Of a DNA stretch of 61,007 nucleotides, positions 52,256 through 60,593 are shown in pieces. The DNA comes from Sulfurimonadaceae bacterium (lineage in GTDB: Bacteria > Campylobacterota > Campylobacteria > Campylobacterales > Sulfurimonadaceae): the NCBI GenBank assembly GCA_016744905.1, contig JADGDM010000001.1, forward strand, positions 92,228 to 153,234, written 5' to 3'. Each line of letters opens with the position of its first letter. Position 1 is the stretch's first letter. The notes below the pieces were generated by a model. The model ran no database searches, had not been told where the DNA came from, and was given only the letters and a program-made list of their open reading frames with translations. A program made the translations under genes and the position numbers.

Positions 52256-53647
52256 TTAGTTTGGATTGGTGATGGTGAGTGTCATAGTAGATGAAACTGA
52301 TGAAATATTTTCTACTTCTATTGCGGTATCATTACTGTTATATAAACGAGAATTAGGACTGGTACTTGGAGTGAAACGGGTCGCACTGCGTCTATAGAAA
52401 AGGTTTTTAGCATCTCCATGTTCATAAGGACTAGAATCCAGTCTTGCATTAAGTGCTTCTTCAAGGTCAATGCCTTTATGGCTCTCATTTGTCTGTATAC
52501 GGTTGCTGGCATAGTTAGCATAGATGGTTGTTTCATCAATATGCCAAATAGCCATACCGCCAATAAAGCTTCCATCGAGCGAATTTAACCCTTTATCATA
52601 ACCAAGGTTGGCACGATTTTCTACTAAAAAGTATTCATTGGCTACTTGTGTAGGTATTTTTAAAATATCCATATTAGATAGCGCGCTGGCTGAAAGGGTA
52701 TAGGCTTTATCGTTGACCTGTGTCACTACGATTGGTGTTACCCAGCCATTTTTCACTTTAGACCAGGCACACATATGTGTAGGTGTATAGCCTGAAACTT
52801 CACTCTCCTCAGCATATCCCCAAGTTCCTCCACTCATCAATCCAAAGTAACCTATCCCTGCAGAAGAGTCATCTACATCATAAAGATCAGGAAGATCAAA
52901 GGCGGAGTGCCCTAATTCGTGCGCGATAATACCAATACTTGCATCATGTGAACCGATATAGCGACTGTTTTGATCATAATCACTATGTCTCTCACCAAAG
53001 AGTGCGTAGGTTCCATTATTATTACAAGACATCAGTGAAACACCATCTAGAGTAGGGGTGTTTGAGTTTAAAGTACAATCTTGATGTCCCCAAACTCCTG
53101 GTTCACTGGTATCACCAGAATAGGCATCTTCATTTCCAGCAACTATAAAAACTATCTGCAACTCTTGAAAAGAGATATGCCCATTTGAGTCGGTATCGTA
53201 AATGGCGTAATTAATATACTGATCGCTACGCTCTAGCGCCTCTTTTAAATCAGAGTGAATACTGTAGTCTGAACCACTATCTGGATGGTTTTTATCTAAA
53301 AGAATAGTAATCACACCATCTTCTTCAATATCTTCATTTTCATGTGCGCGTTGAAAAGAGAATTTCCCAGCAGAGACTTCTCCATAGTAATGATTGAGTT
53401 GGTGATTAGAATTACCGAAAATTTTATTACTCCAAGTCAGTGCATTTTGTGTGAATTGTGCATTTTGATATTCTAGTCTGACTAAGAGAAGAGGAATATA
53501 GTCGGGAGTATTAGGCGCAGTGACTAAAGTTGTATCATCATCTAAGGGTGTATCAATGGTTTTTGAAGGAGTACTCAATGATATTTCATCACTACACCCG
53601 CTAAATAATAAAAAGAGTAAAAGGCTAAAAGTATATAATTTAAACAT
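52256..53647 (-). CDS. M6 family metalloprotease lipoprotein
   Basis: The 463-residue product has a signal peptide and lipobox (LLFLLFSGC, lipidated C18), so it is anchored to a membrane. The catalytic zinc motif is HELGHSAFDLPDLYD with H243, E244, H247 and D254, the M6 pattern (immune inhibitor A type). Family stretches before and after include YIPLLLVRLEYQNAQFT, LNHYYGEVSAGKFSFQ, YFGLMSGGTWGYAEES and MCAWSKVKNGW. There is no propeptide at its N-terminus; that domain is encoded by the next gene. A C-terminal beta domain ends ISSVSSTMTLTITNPN. Expected to be a secreted endoprotease; substrate unknown. Confidence 0.88.
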   Translation of the reverse strand: MFKLYTFSLLLFLLFSGCSDEISLSTPSKTIDTPLDDDTTLVTAPNTPDYIPLLLVRLEYQNAQFTQNALTWSNKIFGNSNHQLNHYYGEVSAGKFSFQRAHENEDIEEDGVITILLDKNHPDSGSDYSIHSDLKEALERSDQYINYAIYDTDSNGHISFQELQIVFIVAGNEDAYSGDTSEPGVWGHQDCTLNSNTPTLDGVSLMSCNNNGTYALFGERHSDYDQNSRYIGSHDASIGIIAHELGHSAFDLPDLYDVDDSSAGIGYFGLMSGGTWGYAEESEVSGYTPTHMCAWSKVKNGWVTPIVVTQVNDKAYTLSASALSNMDILKIPTQVANEYFLVENRANLGYDKGLNSLDGSFIGGMAIWHIDETTIYANYASNRIQTNESHKGIDLEEALNARLDSSPYEHGDAKNLFYRRSATRFTPSTSPNSRLYNSNDTAIEVENISSVSSTMTLTITNPN

Positions 53648-53692
53648 TGCCTATTATAAAGTATCTTTATTAATACACAAGTAACACAGCGA

Positions 53693-53698
53693 TATAAT
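53693..53698 (+). promoter_or_regulatory. glyQ promoter -10 box
   Basis: TATAAT followed at once by a GC-rich discriminator (tataatgcgcc), 26 bases before the glyQ start, with a ggggaaaag ribosome-binding site between. Confidence 0.6.
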
Positions 53699-53724
53699 GC
53701 GCCATATTAAGTTTTGGGGAAAAG

Positions 53725-54606
53725 ATGCTTACATTTAGTGACATGTTATTAAAATTACAAGAGTTTTGGAAAGATCAGGGTTGTAATATTGTTCAACCAT
53801 ATGACATCTCAGCAGGAGCAGGAACCTTCCATCCTGCAACATTTTTACGCTCACTTGACTCAAAGCCGTGGTCGGTAGCTTATGTGGCACCATCACGCCG
53901 TCCAACTGATGGTCGTTATGGAGAAAATCCTAACCGCCTTGGCTCATATTACCAATTTCAAGCATTGATTAAACCAAGTCCAGACAATATTCAAGAGCTT
54001 TATCTTAAAAGTTTAGAGTACCTTGGTCTGAACCTTCAAAATCATGATATCCGTTTTGTTGAAGATAACTGGGAGTCTCCAACATTAGGTGCTTGGGGTC
54101 TTGGTTGGGAAGTTTGGCTTGATGGAATGGAAGTGACACAGTTTACCTACTTTCAACAAGTCGGGGGTATCGCTTGTGATCCTGTTGCTGTTGAAATTAC
54201 TTATGGAACTGAACGTCTTGCTATGTATCTTCAAGGTGTAGACAATATTTTTGACATCGTCTGGAATGAAAACGAACATGGGACGACGCACTATAGAGAT
54301 ATCCATAAAGAGAGTGAAATAGAGTTCTCAAAATATAATTTTGAAGTGGCGGATATTGAGATGCTGTTTCATGAGTTTGAAGCCAAGTCAAAAGAGTGTT
54401 TACGTGCGCTAGATGCAGAGCTTCCACTGCCTGCGTATGACCTGTGTATGAGTGCTTCAAATACTTTTAATATTTTAGATGCTAGAAAAGCAATCTCTCA
54501 AACTGAGCGCGCCAACTATATTTTGAAAATTAGAGATCTGACAAAAGCCTGTGCTGAATTGTATAAAGCCCAAGAAGAAGATCGTAATAAAAGAGTACAA
54601 GCATAA
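53725..54606 (+). CDS. glyQ: Glycyl-tRNA synthetase alpha subunit
   Basis: Catalytic subunit of the tetrameric alpha2beta2 glycyl-tRNA synthetase. The 293-residue product has [59 protein letters not shown], the [20 protein letters not shown] and [20 protein letters not shown] motifs. glyS is not in the window, so the beta subunit is encoded elsewhere, common in this phylum. A response regulator gene follows after 17 bases and may be co-transcribed. Confidence 0.97.
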   Translation: MLTFSDMLLKLQEFWKDQGCNIVQPYDISAGAGTFHPATFLRSLDSKPWSVAYVAPSRRPTDGRYGENPNRLGSYYQFQALIKPSPDNIQELYLKSLEYLGLNLQNHDIRFVEDNWESPTLGAWGLGWEVWLDGMEVTQFTYFQQVGGIACDPVAVEITYGTERLAMYLQGVDNIFDIVWNENEHGTTHYRDIHKESEIEFSKYNFEVADIEMLFHEFEAKSKECLRALDAELPLPAYDLCMSASNTFNILDARKAISQTERANYILKIRDLTKACAELYKAQEEDRNKRVQA

Positions 54607-54623
54607 GCTTATAAAGGGTCATA

Positions 54624-55283
54624 ATGATTAGAATATTAATGCTAGAAGATGACCCTTTAATCTCGAAGCTTGTAGGCAGTTATCTCTCACATCATTTTAC
54701 TATTGATTGTGTTGAAAACCTTAAAGATGCCAACAACTACTTAGACCAACTACATTATGATGTTATTTTACTTGATCGAAATATTGATGGTGAAGATGTT
54801 GGAATGAATCTTATCTCTAAGATTAAAGAAAAAAACTCACAAACCGGTATTATTGTTATTAGCGCCTATGATACTATCAGTGATAAAATCGCAGGATTAA
54901 ACTTAGGTGCAGATGATTATCTAGACAAGCCTTTTGATAATGAAGAGTTATTGGCACGGATCAATGCTTTAGCGCGCCGTCATCAAACAAGCCCGGTTAT
55001 AGATGTTGATGGTCTCATTTGTGATATGGAAAAAAAGAGTCTAATTTATGAAGACCAGCAGATTTTACTTTCTAAAAAAGAGAGTGATCTATTTTTTACA
55101 CTGCTCTCTAAAATATCACAAGTAGTATCAAAAGATGAACTTTTAGATGCCTTATACTTAAACCCTCAAAATATCTCCTCAAATACCATTGATGCGACGA
55201 TTAAAAATATTCGTAAAAAATTACCGGTACAGATCATTAAAACGATTAAAACGAGAGGCTATATTATTGAAAAAATCCAATAG
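54624..55283 (+). CDS. OmpR/PhoB-type response regulator
   Basis: The 219-residue product has a receiver domain with D9/D10, phosphoacceptor D51 (VILLDRNIDGEDVG), conserved S80 (IVISAYDT) and K102 (YLDKPFDN). A winged-helix DNA-binding domain of the OmpR type follows (LSKKESDLFFTLLSK, SSNTIDATIKNIRKKL, IIKTIKTRGYIIEKI). It is the first gene of a three-gene signalling operon; the kinase gene starts inside its end (17-base overlap). Confidence 0.93.
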   Translation: MIRILMLEDDPLISKLVGSYLSHHFTIDCVENLKDANNYLDQLHYDVILLDRNIDGEDVGMNLISKIKEKNSQTGIIVISAYDTISDKIAGLNLGADDYLDKPFDNEELLARINALARRHQTSPVIDVDGLICDMEKKSLIYEDQQILLSKKESDLFFTLLSKISQVVSKDELLDALYLNPQNISSNTIDATIKNIRKKLPVQIIKTIKTRGYIIEKIQ

Positions 55284-56229
55284 CCTACACTCGAGTATCA
55301 TCTCTTTTTTTCTTATAAGCAATCTTATAATATTTTTAGTATTAGCGACGTATCTTATAATAAGTACAACAAGTAGAGCGTTTATTTATGAAATACTAGT
55401 TGTGTATGCCGTGATATTTGGCTTTTCACTGATCAGTTTATGGTTCTATTTAAATAAATTATTTTATCCCTTAAAATGTTTGGTGAATTTTTGTAAAGAT
55501 AGCACTAATGGTGCGATGACTGTCCCTGTATGCAAAGGCTCAACAGAGGTAAATGAAATCAAAGATGCAATTATTTTATTGATGGATGATAATCAACATC
55601 TTTGTGATCAAAAACAAGATGTTTTTAAAGAAGCAGCGCACGAGATAAAGTCTCCGATTGCTGTTTTAAAAGCACGCCTGTCACTCTTTAAGCAAAGTGA
55701 TGACTATAAGAAAGTGCTTTTTATTAAAGAGAGTGAAGAAGATATCATTAGAATTAGTAACAAATTGAAAGAGTTACTATTTTTAAAAGAGATAGAGTGG
55801 GAGATGCTACAAGATCGAGAGAGTGTTTCGATGCAAGATCAGTGTAGTCAGATGCAACAGTTATTTCGTCCAATCTTGGATAAAAAAAATCTTCAAATAA
55901 TCTCAAATTTTGAAGACGATTTTATGTTAACCGTACACCTTAGTGCCATGCAAAAAGTAATGCAGGCTATTTTTGAGAATATATTTATGCATACTAAAAA
56001 CAGTTCTGTTATTCGTACATATATTGATCCCGAAATAGATGAACTCAGTATTGTTAATGAGATAGGGGACAAAAGTGATGAGACCCTATTTAGCTCGCAT
56101 ATAGGAACGAAGATGATTAAACGTCTTTCGGAAAAACTAGACTATAAGTATGAGACGATAGAAAAAGATGGCTATTTCACAACTAAGATACGTTTTAAAG
56201 TTTTAGAGCGCGCTGAGTGCAAAATATAA
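55267..56229 (+). CDS. Membrane sensor histidine kinase with a divergent ATPase domain
   Basis: The probable start is TTG at 55267 (MKKSNSLHSSIISFFLISNL), which begins the first membrane segment; the frame opens 78 bases earlier, inside the regulator gene. It then has a second membrane segment (YEILVVYAVIFGFSLISLWF), a HAMP-like linker and an H-box with H125 (KEAAHEIKSPIAVLK). The ATPase domain is degenerate: the N-box reads FENIFMHTKNSS, and the usual G1 and G2 glycine boxes are replaced by NEIGDKSDETLF and SSHIGTKMIKRL. There is almost no periplasmic sensor domain. It is coupled to the regulator gene, its likely partner. Reduced ATPase signatures leave catalysis uncertain. Confidence 0.83.
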   Translation: MKKSNSLHSSIISFFLISNLIIFLVLATYLIISTTSRAFIYEILVVYAVIFGFSLISLWFYLNKLFYPLKCLVNFCKDSTNGAMTVPVCKGSTEVNEIKDAIILLMDDNQHLCDQKQDVFKEAAHEIKSPIAVLKARLSLFKQSDDYKKVLFIKESEEDIIRISNKLKELLFLKEIEWEMLQDRESVSMQDQCSQMQQLFRPILDKKNLQIISNFEDDFMLTVHLSAMQKVMQAIFENIFMHTKNSSVIRTYIDPEIDELSIVNEIGDKSDETLFSSHIGTKMIKRLSEKLDYKYETIEKDGYFTTKIRFKVLERAECKI

Positions 56230-56241
56230 GAGGACAAGAGT

Positions 56242-58215
56242 ATGAACAGTTGTCCCATTAGTAATAAGCGTACCAGTAAAAATGCAGCACGCTTGGCTGC
56301 TTTTATTAATGTTGTTATTTTGGGTATTTATCTCTTAACAGGCGAATCATTACTGCTCTATTTATTAACTATTGATTTTATTATTAAAGCAGTAAATATT
56401 TCTAAAAGTCCTCTCAGTTGTTCTGCAATGGCTGTTGTTCAAGGCTCTGGAATAGACTTGGAAAATATTGATGCACTGCCAAAACAGTTTGCAGTACGTC
56501 TTGGATTTATTATTTTACTTTCTGCGTCACTGCTTAGTTTGGCGGGTTTTAGCTTAAGCTCAAATATTTTTGTGGCTCTTTTTGTGGCTCTAACTTTTTT
56601 AGAATTTGCCTTTAATTTTTGTGTGGGTTGTTATATGTATACCTTCTATTTAACATTGATAAGCAGTTCTAAACTGGGTAATATTACCCGTATCTTACTC
56701 TTTGTAGTCTCATTTATTATTCTTTTTCTTTTCATAAAAGCGCTTATCTTAGAGTACACAAAAGAGCAGTCTTATAAAGAGATTGAATTAATTTTACAGA
56801 CGCAACTGGCAACGAGAAATTATATTAACACTCAGCAAAAAGTTTTGCTGCAAGAGTTAAAGCTAGAAGGCAGTATCGAAAAAAAATTTTATGACCCTAG
56901 GTTGATGTCGAGCAGTTTTATTACACGCAGTATTCATGCCAATTATAATCGTTTACGTAAGTTGAATGGACAAGAAGAACTTCATATTAAGATTGCAGCC
57001 ATAGAGTCAATGAATGCAAAAAATAGAGCCAATAAATTTGAACTTGCATTGATTGAAAAGTTTAACAAAGGTCAAATTAGCGAATATCGTAGTGTCCAAA
57101 GATTGAATAATGAAGCGTACCTTTATGTGGCACTGGGCACTGAAAAAATTACCACTAAATGTTTACAATGTCATGGTGATATTAAAAGAGCACCCATCGC
57201 GGTGAGTAAATATTACGCTGAACGCACCTCTTTCTCGCAACGTATTGGAGATATTCCTGCCATTATTTCTATCTCTATGCCACTCTCGAGCGCCATGCAA
57301 AAAAGTAAAAGTATCTTGTATACAATATTTTTCAGCATGATGTTTATCTTTTTAGTTATCTATTTTGCGGTGGAAGTTTTTGTAAAATCTTTAAGAGATA
57401 AAGAGAGTCTAGCGCGCCAGCTTCAAGAGGCGACACAAGTGCAAAAAGTAAATCTTCAAGACCGTGTTGAAAGATTGGTCTATGAGTATGAAAAATCTCA
57501 AGAGATACTTCAACAGCAGTCTAAATTGGCGACAATGGGTGAAATGTTGGCATCCATTACACATCAGTGGAAACAGCCTATTTCTACGATGCAAGCAGTG
57601 TTTTTAAATCTCGAACTTGATGAAATGATGAATGTTGGAAATGATGAAAAATACAAAGAGGGTATAGAAAGTATTAAATTACAAGTACAGTTTATGTTGG
57701 AAACTATGGATGATTTTAAAGATTTTTTACGACCTGACAAAGAGCATAGTGAATTTGAATTGCGCCGTGGTGTTGATGAGGTCTTCCATCTTTTCCGTAT
57801 TCAGTATAAAAATATGGGTCTCTCTTTAGAGATGGATTGGGCGCCTAATGTAGTAGTCAAAGGTTATTATAATGAGTATCGCCAAGTTATTTTAAATCTT
57901 ATTAATAACGCCAGAGATGCGTATGATGAAAATAATATCAGAGAAAAAATTATCGAAGTCGCTATTTATGTTGAAGATACGCATGGTGTTATAGAGATCA
58001 AAGACAGAGCTAAAGGGATACCTCAAGAACTTTTTGAAACTATATTTGATCCTTATGTGAGTACAAAAGAGGCTACAAAGGGGACTGGGATTGGTCTTTA
58101 TATGGCGAAGACCATCATAGAAGATAATATGGGTGGAGAACTTTCAGTACACAATACTGATTTAGGAGCTGCCTTTGTTATTAAATTGCCTTTAGTAAAA
58201 GTGGACAGACGTTAA
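56242..58215 (+). CDS. DUF4395 / haem-c (DUF3365-like) / histidine kinase fusion
   Basis: The 657-residue sensor has three parts. Residues 1-140 match DUF4395: N-terminal C4, ALPKQFAVRLGF and the signature FNFCVGCYMYTFYL (C127, C130), with several membrane helices. After a further helix comes a periplasmic domain (about 170-350) of the DUF3365/Tll0287 type with a c-type haem motif CLQCH at residues 307-311. After the next helix comes a coiled coil and a kinase core with H441 (ASITHQWKQPISTM), N-box LNLINNARDAYDE and G2 GTGIGLYMAKTI. It is probably a redox, NO or sulfur-compound sensor (inference). It lies 12 bases after the divergent kinase and regulator genes. Confidence 0.8.
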   Translation: MNSCPISNKRTSKNAARLAAFINVVILGIYLLTGESLLLYLLTIDFIIKAVNISKSPLSCSAMAVVQGSGIDLENIDALPKQFAVRLGFIILLSASLLSLAGFSLSSNIFVALFVALTFLEFAFNFCVGCYMYTFYLTLISSSKLGNITRILLFVVSFIILFLFIKALILEYTKEQSYKEIELILQTQLATRNYINTQQKVLLQELKLEGSIEKKFYDPRLMSSSFITRSIHANYNRLRKLNGQEELHIKIAAIESMNAKNRANKFELALIEKFNKGQISEYRSVQRLNNEAYLYVALGTEKITTKCLQCHGDIKRAPIAVSKYYAERTSFSQRIGDIPAIISISMPLSSAMQKSKSILYTIFFSMMFIFLVIYFAVEVFVKSLRDKESLARQLQEATQVQKVNLQDRVERLVYEYEKSQEILQQQSKLATMGEMLASITHQWKQPISTMQAVFLNLELDEMMNVGNDEKYKEGIESIKLQVQFMLETMDDFKDFLRPDKEHSEFELRRGVDEVFHLFRIQYKNMGLSLEMDWAPNVVVKGYYNEYRQVILNLINNARDAYDENNIREKIIEVAIYVEDTHGVIEIKDRAKGIPQELFETIFDPYVSTKEATKGTGIGLYMAKTIIEDNMGGELSVHNTDLGAAFVIKLPLVKVDRR

Positions 58216-58297
58216 CGCAGTTAGCGCTTATTTTCGAAAACATCTGCACTTTTGTGTGGATATCTGACATAATTTCTTCCTCTCGCTTACATTTTGA

Positions 58298-58303
58298 TAC
58301 AAT
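58298..58303 (+). promoter_or_regulatory. Extended -10 box (TGATACAAT) close to the recD2 start
   Basis: TACAAT with an upstream TGA extension ends six bases before the recD2 ATG. No ribosome-binding site lies between, predicting a leaderless transcript. Confidence 0.6.
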
Positions 58304-58309
58304 CACATC

Positions 58310-60553
58310 ATGCAAACACTTATAGGTCAAATTGACAATATTATTTTCGAAGATGATAGTTTTTTTATTGCTTCACTCAAAAGTAAAGAGAAAATCTCTG
58401 GACATTACTATGAGAGTGAAATTACTGATCTTAAAGGGGCGGCCATTAGCCTCAGTGGTGAGTATGAAGAGCATAAAAAATATGGTAAAAGTTTTAAATT
58501 TACTTCTCTAAAAGTCAATCAAAATCAACTATTTTTCTTTCTAAACAAAGTTATTAAAGGCTTTCCTAAGAAACTCTCTGCAGAACTTATTGAGAAGTTT
58601 GGAGAAGAGGGTTTAATAGATGTTTTAGATAATGATATAGAAAAGCTTTTAGAATTTAAAGGGATAAAAGAAAAACGTCTTCAAAGCATCCAAAACTCAT
58701 GGAAAAAATATCGTTCTATGAGACAGTTGGGTGAATTTCTTTCCCCTTATGATGTCAGTGCCACCCTTCTGACTACAATAGCTATGTCTATGAAAGAGGT
58801 AAAAGACCCTATAAATCGTATCAAAAACAATCCTTATGTATTAACCTCTATTGCAGGTATTGGTTTTAAGCGTGCTGATGAAATAGCACTAAAAATGGGT
58901 ATAGAGGAGAAGGCAGATAGACGTCTGGCTTCAGCAATGGACTATGTCTTAAATGAGTACTGTGAACAGCAGGGTAACTCTTGTGTGCATAAAGATATTC
59001 TTTTTAGTCGACTTGATGATAGCTTGAATTTCCTTGGACAAAATGCACTGTATGAGGGTGTGTTGGTTGAGCGTGTGATAGAGGGAAATATTATTGCTCT
59101 TAATCATGATCGGTATGCGCCTCTACGCCTTTATGAAGCGGAGAAACTTTTATATGATGAGTTTATTCGGCGCGCTAAGATAAAAGAAGAACCTATTGTA
59201 AAAGATCTTGATGGATTTTTGGAACATAGTGATCTCAATTTAGGTGAGCAGCAACGTAGCGCGCTAGAGAAGATTAATGATGGTCTTAAAATTCTCTTTT
59301 TGATTGGTTATGCTGGAACGGGTAAAAGTACAACATCAAGAACAATTTTACAGTTACTAAAAACAAAACATGATGAAAAAACGATTATGACCTGTGCGTT
59401 GAGTGGTATTGCTTCACAACGTATTGGAGATACTACAGGGTTTGAAAGCTCAACCATTCAGGCACTATTGGTGAAGTACGAAGAGCGTGACTATTTTCCC
59501 TTTAATGTAGTTTTGATTGATGAAGCGTCGATGATTAACTCTTCACTGTTTGCACGTTTATTGGTTAAAGTTCCCCGTGATGCGATACTTATTATTGTGG
59601 GTGATGATGCACAGCTTCCACCGATAGGGGCTGGAAATGTATTAAGTGATGTGATCTCTTTAGAGATTGCACCTATTGTAAAGCTTACAAAAATTTATAG
59701 ACAACATGAAGATCAAGCGATAGCCTTGATTGCTAATGATATACGTCAATCCGTGGTACCACATTATAAAGAGGAATATGAAGATTTTTCTTTTATTGAT
59801 GTCTCTATTTCTAACTATTATGGGGCTAAAAAATCAAGTTCAGCAAATGAGTTCAGCGCGCTACGTGATGAAAATACAGAGTCTATTTTAGCCACTATTA
59901 TCTCAAAAGCGATGGAACACATTCCTAAGGCACGCGCACGTCTAAAAGCCAAAGAAATTGCTTCATATTTGAACTACTTTCAAGTGATATCTCCGATGAA
60001 AAGTGGTGTTTTAGGAACAGATAATCTCAATAAAGTGCTACAAGAGTATTTTAATCCAGATGCCAAAAAAGTGATTAAACGTGGCGAAAAAGAGTTCCGA
60101 TTGATGGATAAGGTAGTACATATTAAAAATGAAAATATGACCTCTTGGAGTGGAGATGAGTTTAAAGACAACAGCGAGAGTGCGCAGAGACGTATCTTTA
60201 ATGGAATGTTGGGTCTACTTTTTAAAATAGAAGAGGAAGAAGGGAGCATTTATGTTTTCTATCCTAATGAAGACCTTGTTGTTATCTATGAACTGGAGCA
60301 ACTCAAATCACATCTTATGCTCTCGTACGCATTAACCATTCATAAGGTTCAAGGTATGGAATATGATATTGTTGTCATTCCTATGAGCTTTTCTCACTAT
60401 ATTATGCATAACACTAAGCTTTTATACACCGCTATAACACGTGCAAAAAACCGTTGTTTTATTATAGGAGAAAGTGGAGCATTTGAGTCAGCGTGTCGTA
60501 GAAACGATGTGAATAATAGAGATACTATTATTCTGGAATTAGGGCATAAATAA
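58310..60553 (+). CDS. recD2: RecD2-type DNA helicase
   Basis: Superfamily 1B 5'-3' helicase found in bacteria without a RecBCD partner context; involved in DNA repair and replication integrity. The 747-residue product has an N-terminal OB-like and helix-hairpin-helix region (LLEFKGIKEKRLQSIQN, SIAGIGFKRADEIALKM), then Walker A from residue 333 (GYAGTGKSTTSRTI), motif II IDEASMINSSLF, motif III VGDDAQLPPIGAGNV and motif VI AITRAKNRCFII with LSYALTIHKVQGMEYDIV. It is monocistronic with an apparently leaderless promoter. Confidence 0.93.
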   Translation: MQTLIGQIDNIIFEDDSFFIASLKSKEKISGHYYESEITDLKGAAISLSGEYEEHKKYGKSFKFTSLKVNQNQLFFFLNKVIKGFPKKLSAELIEKFGEEGLIDVLDNDIEKLLEFKGIKEKRLQSIQNSWKKYRSMRQLGEFLSPYDVSATLLTTIAMSMKEVKDPINRIKNNPYVLTSIAGIGFKRADEIALKMGIEEKADRRLASAMDYVLNEYCEQQGNSCVHKDILFSRLDDSLNFLGQNALYEGVLVERVIEGNIIALNHDRYAPLRLYEAEKLLYDEFIRRAKIKEEPIVKDLDGFLEHSDLNLGEQQRSALEKINDGLKILFLIGYAGTGKSTTSRTILQLLKTKHDEKTIMTCALSGIASQRIGDTTGFESSTIQALLVKYEERDYFPFNVVLIDEASMINSSLFARLLVKVPRDAILIIVGDDAQLPPIGAGNVLSDVISLEIAPIVKLTKIYRQHEDQAIALIANDIRQSVVPHYKEEYEDFSFIDVSISNYYGAKKSSSANEFSALRDENTESILATIISKAMEHIPKARARLKAKEIASYLNYFQVISPMKSGVLGTDNLNKVLQEYFNPDAKKVIKRGEKEFRLMDKVVHIKNENMTSWSGDEFKDNSESAQRRIFNGMLGLLFKIEEEEGSIYVFYPNEDLVVIYELEQLKSHLMLSYALTIHKVQGMEYDIVVIPMSFSHYIMHNTKLLYTAITRAKNRCFIIGESGAFESACRRNDVNNRDTIILELGHK

Positions 60554-60562
60554 TTTATATTG

Positions 60563-60568
60563 TATAAT
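60563..60568 (+). promoter_or_regulatory. -10 box of the last gene
   Basis: TATAAT directly preceded by TG (tgtataataa), 25 bases before the start codon at 60594, with a caggac ribosome-binding site between. Confidence 0.55.
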
Positions 60569-60593
60569 AATTAAAAATACTTCAGGACAAAAA

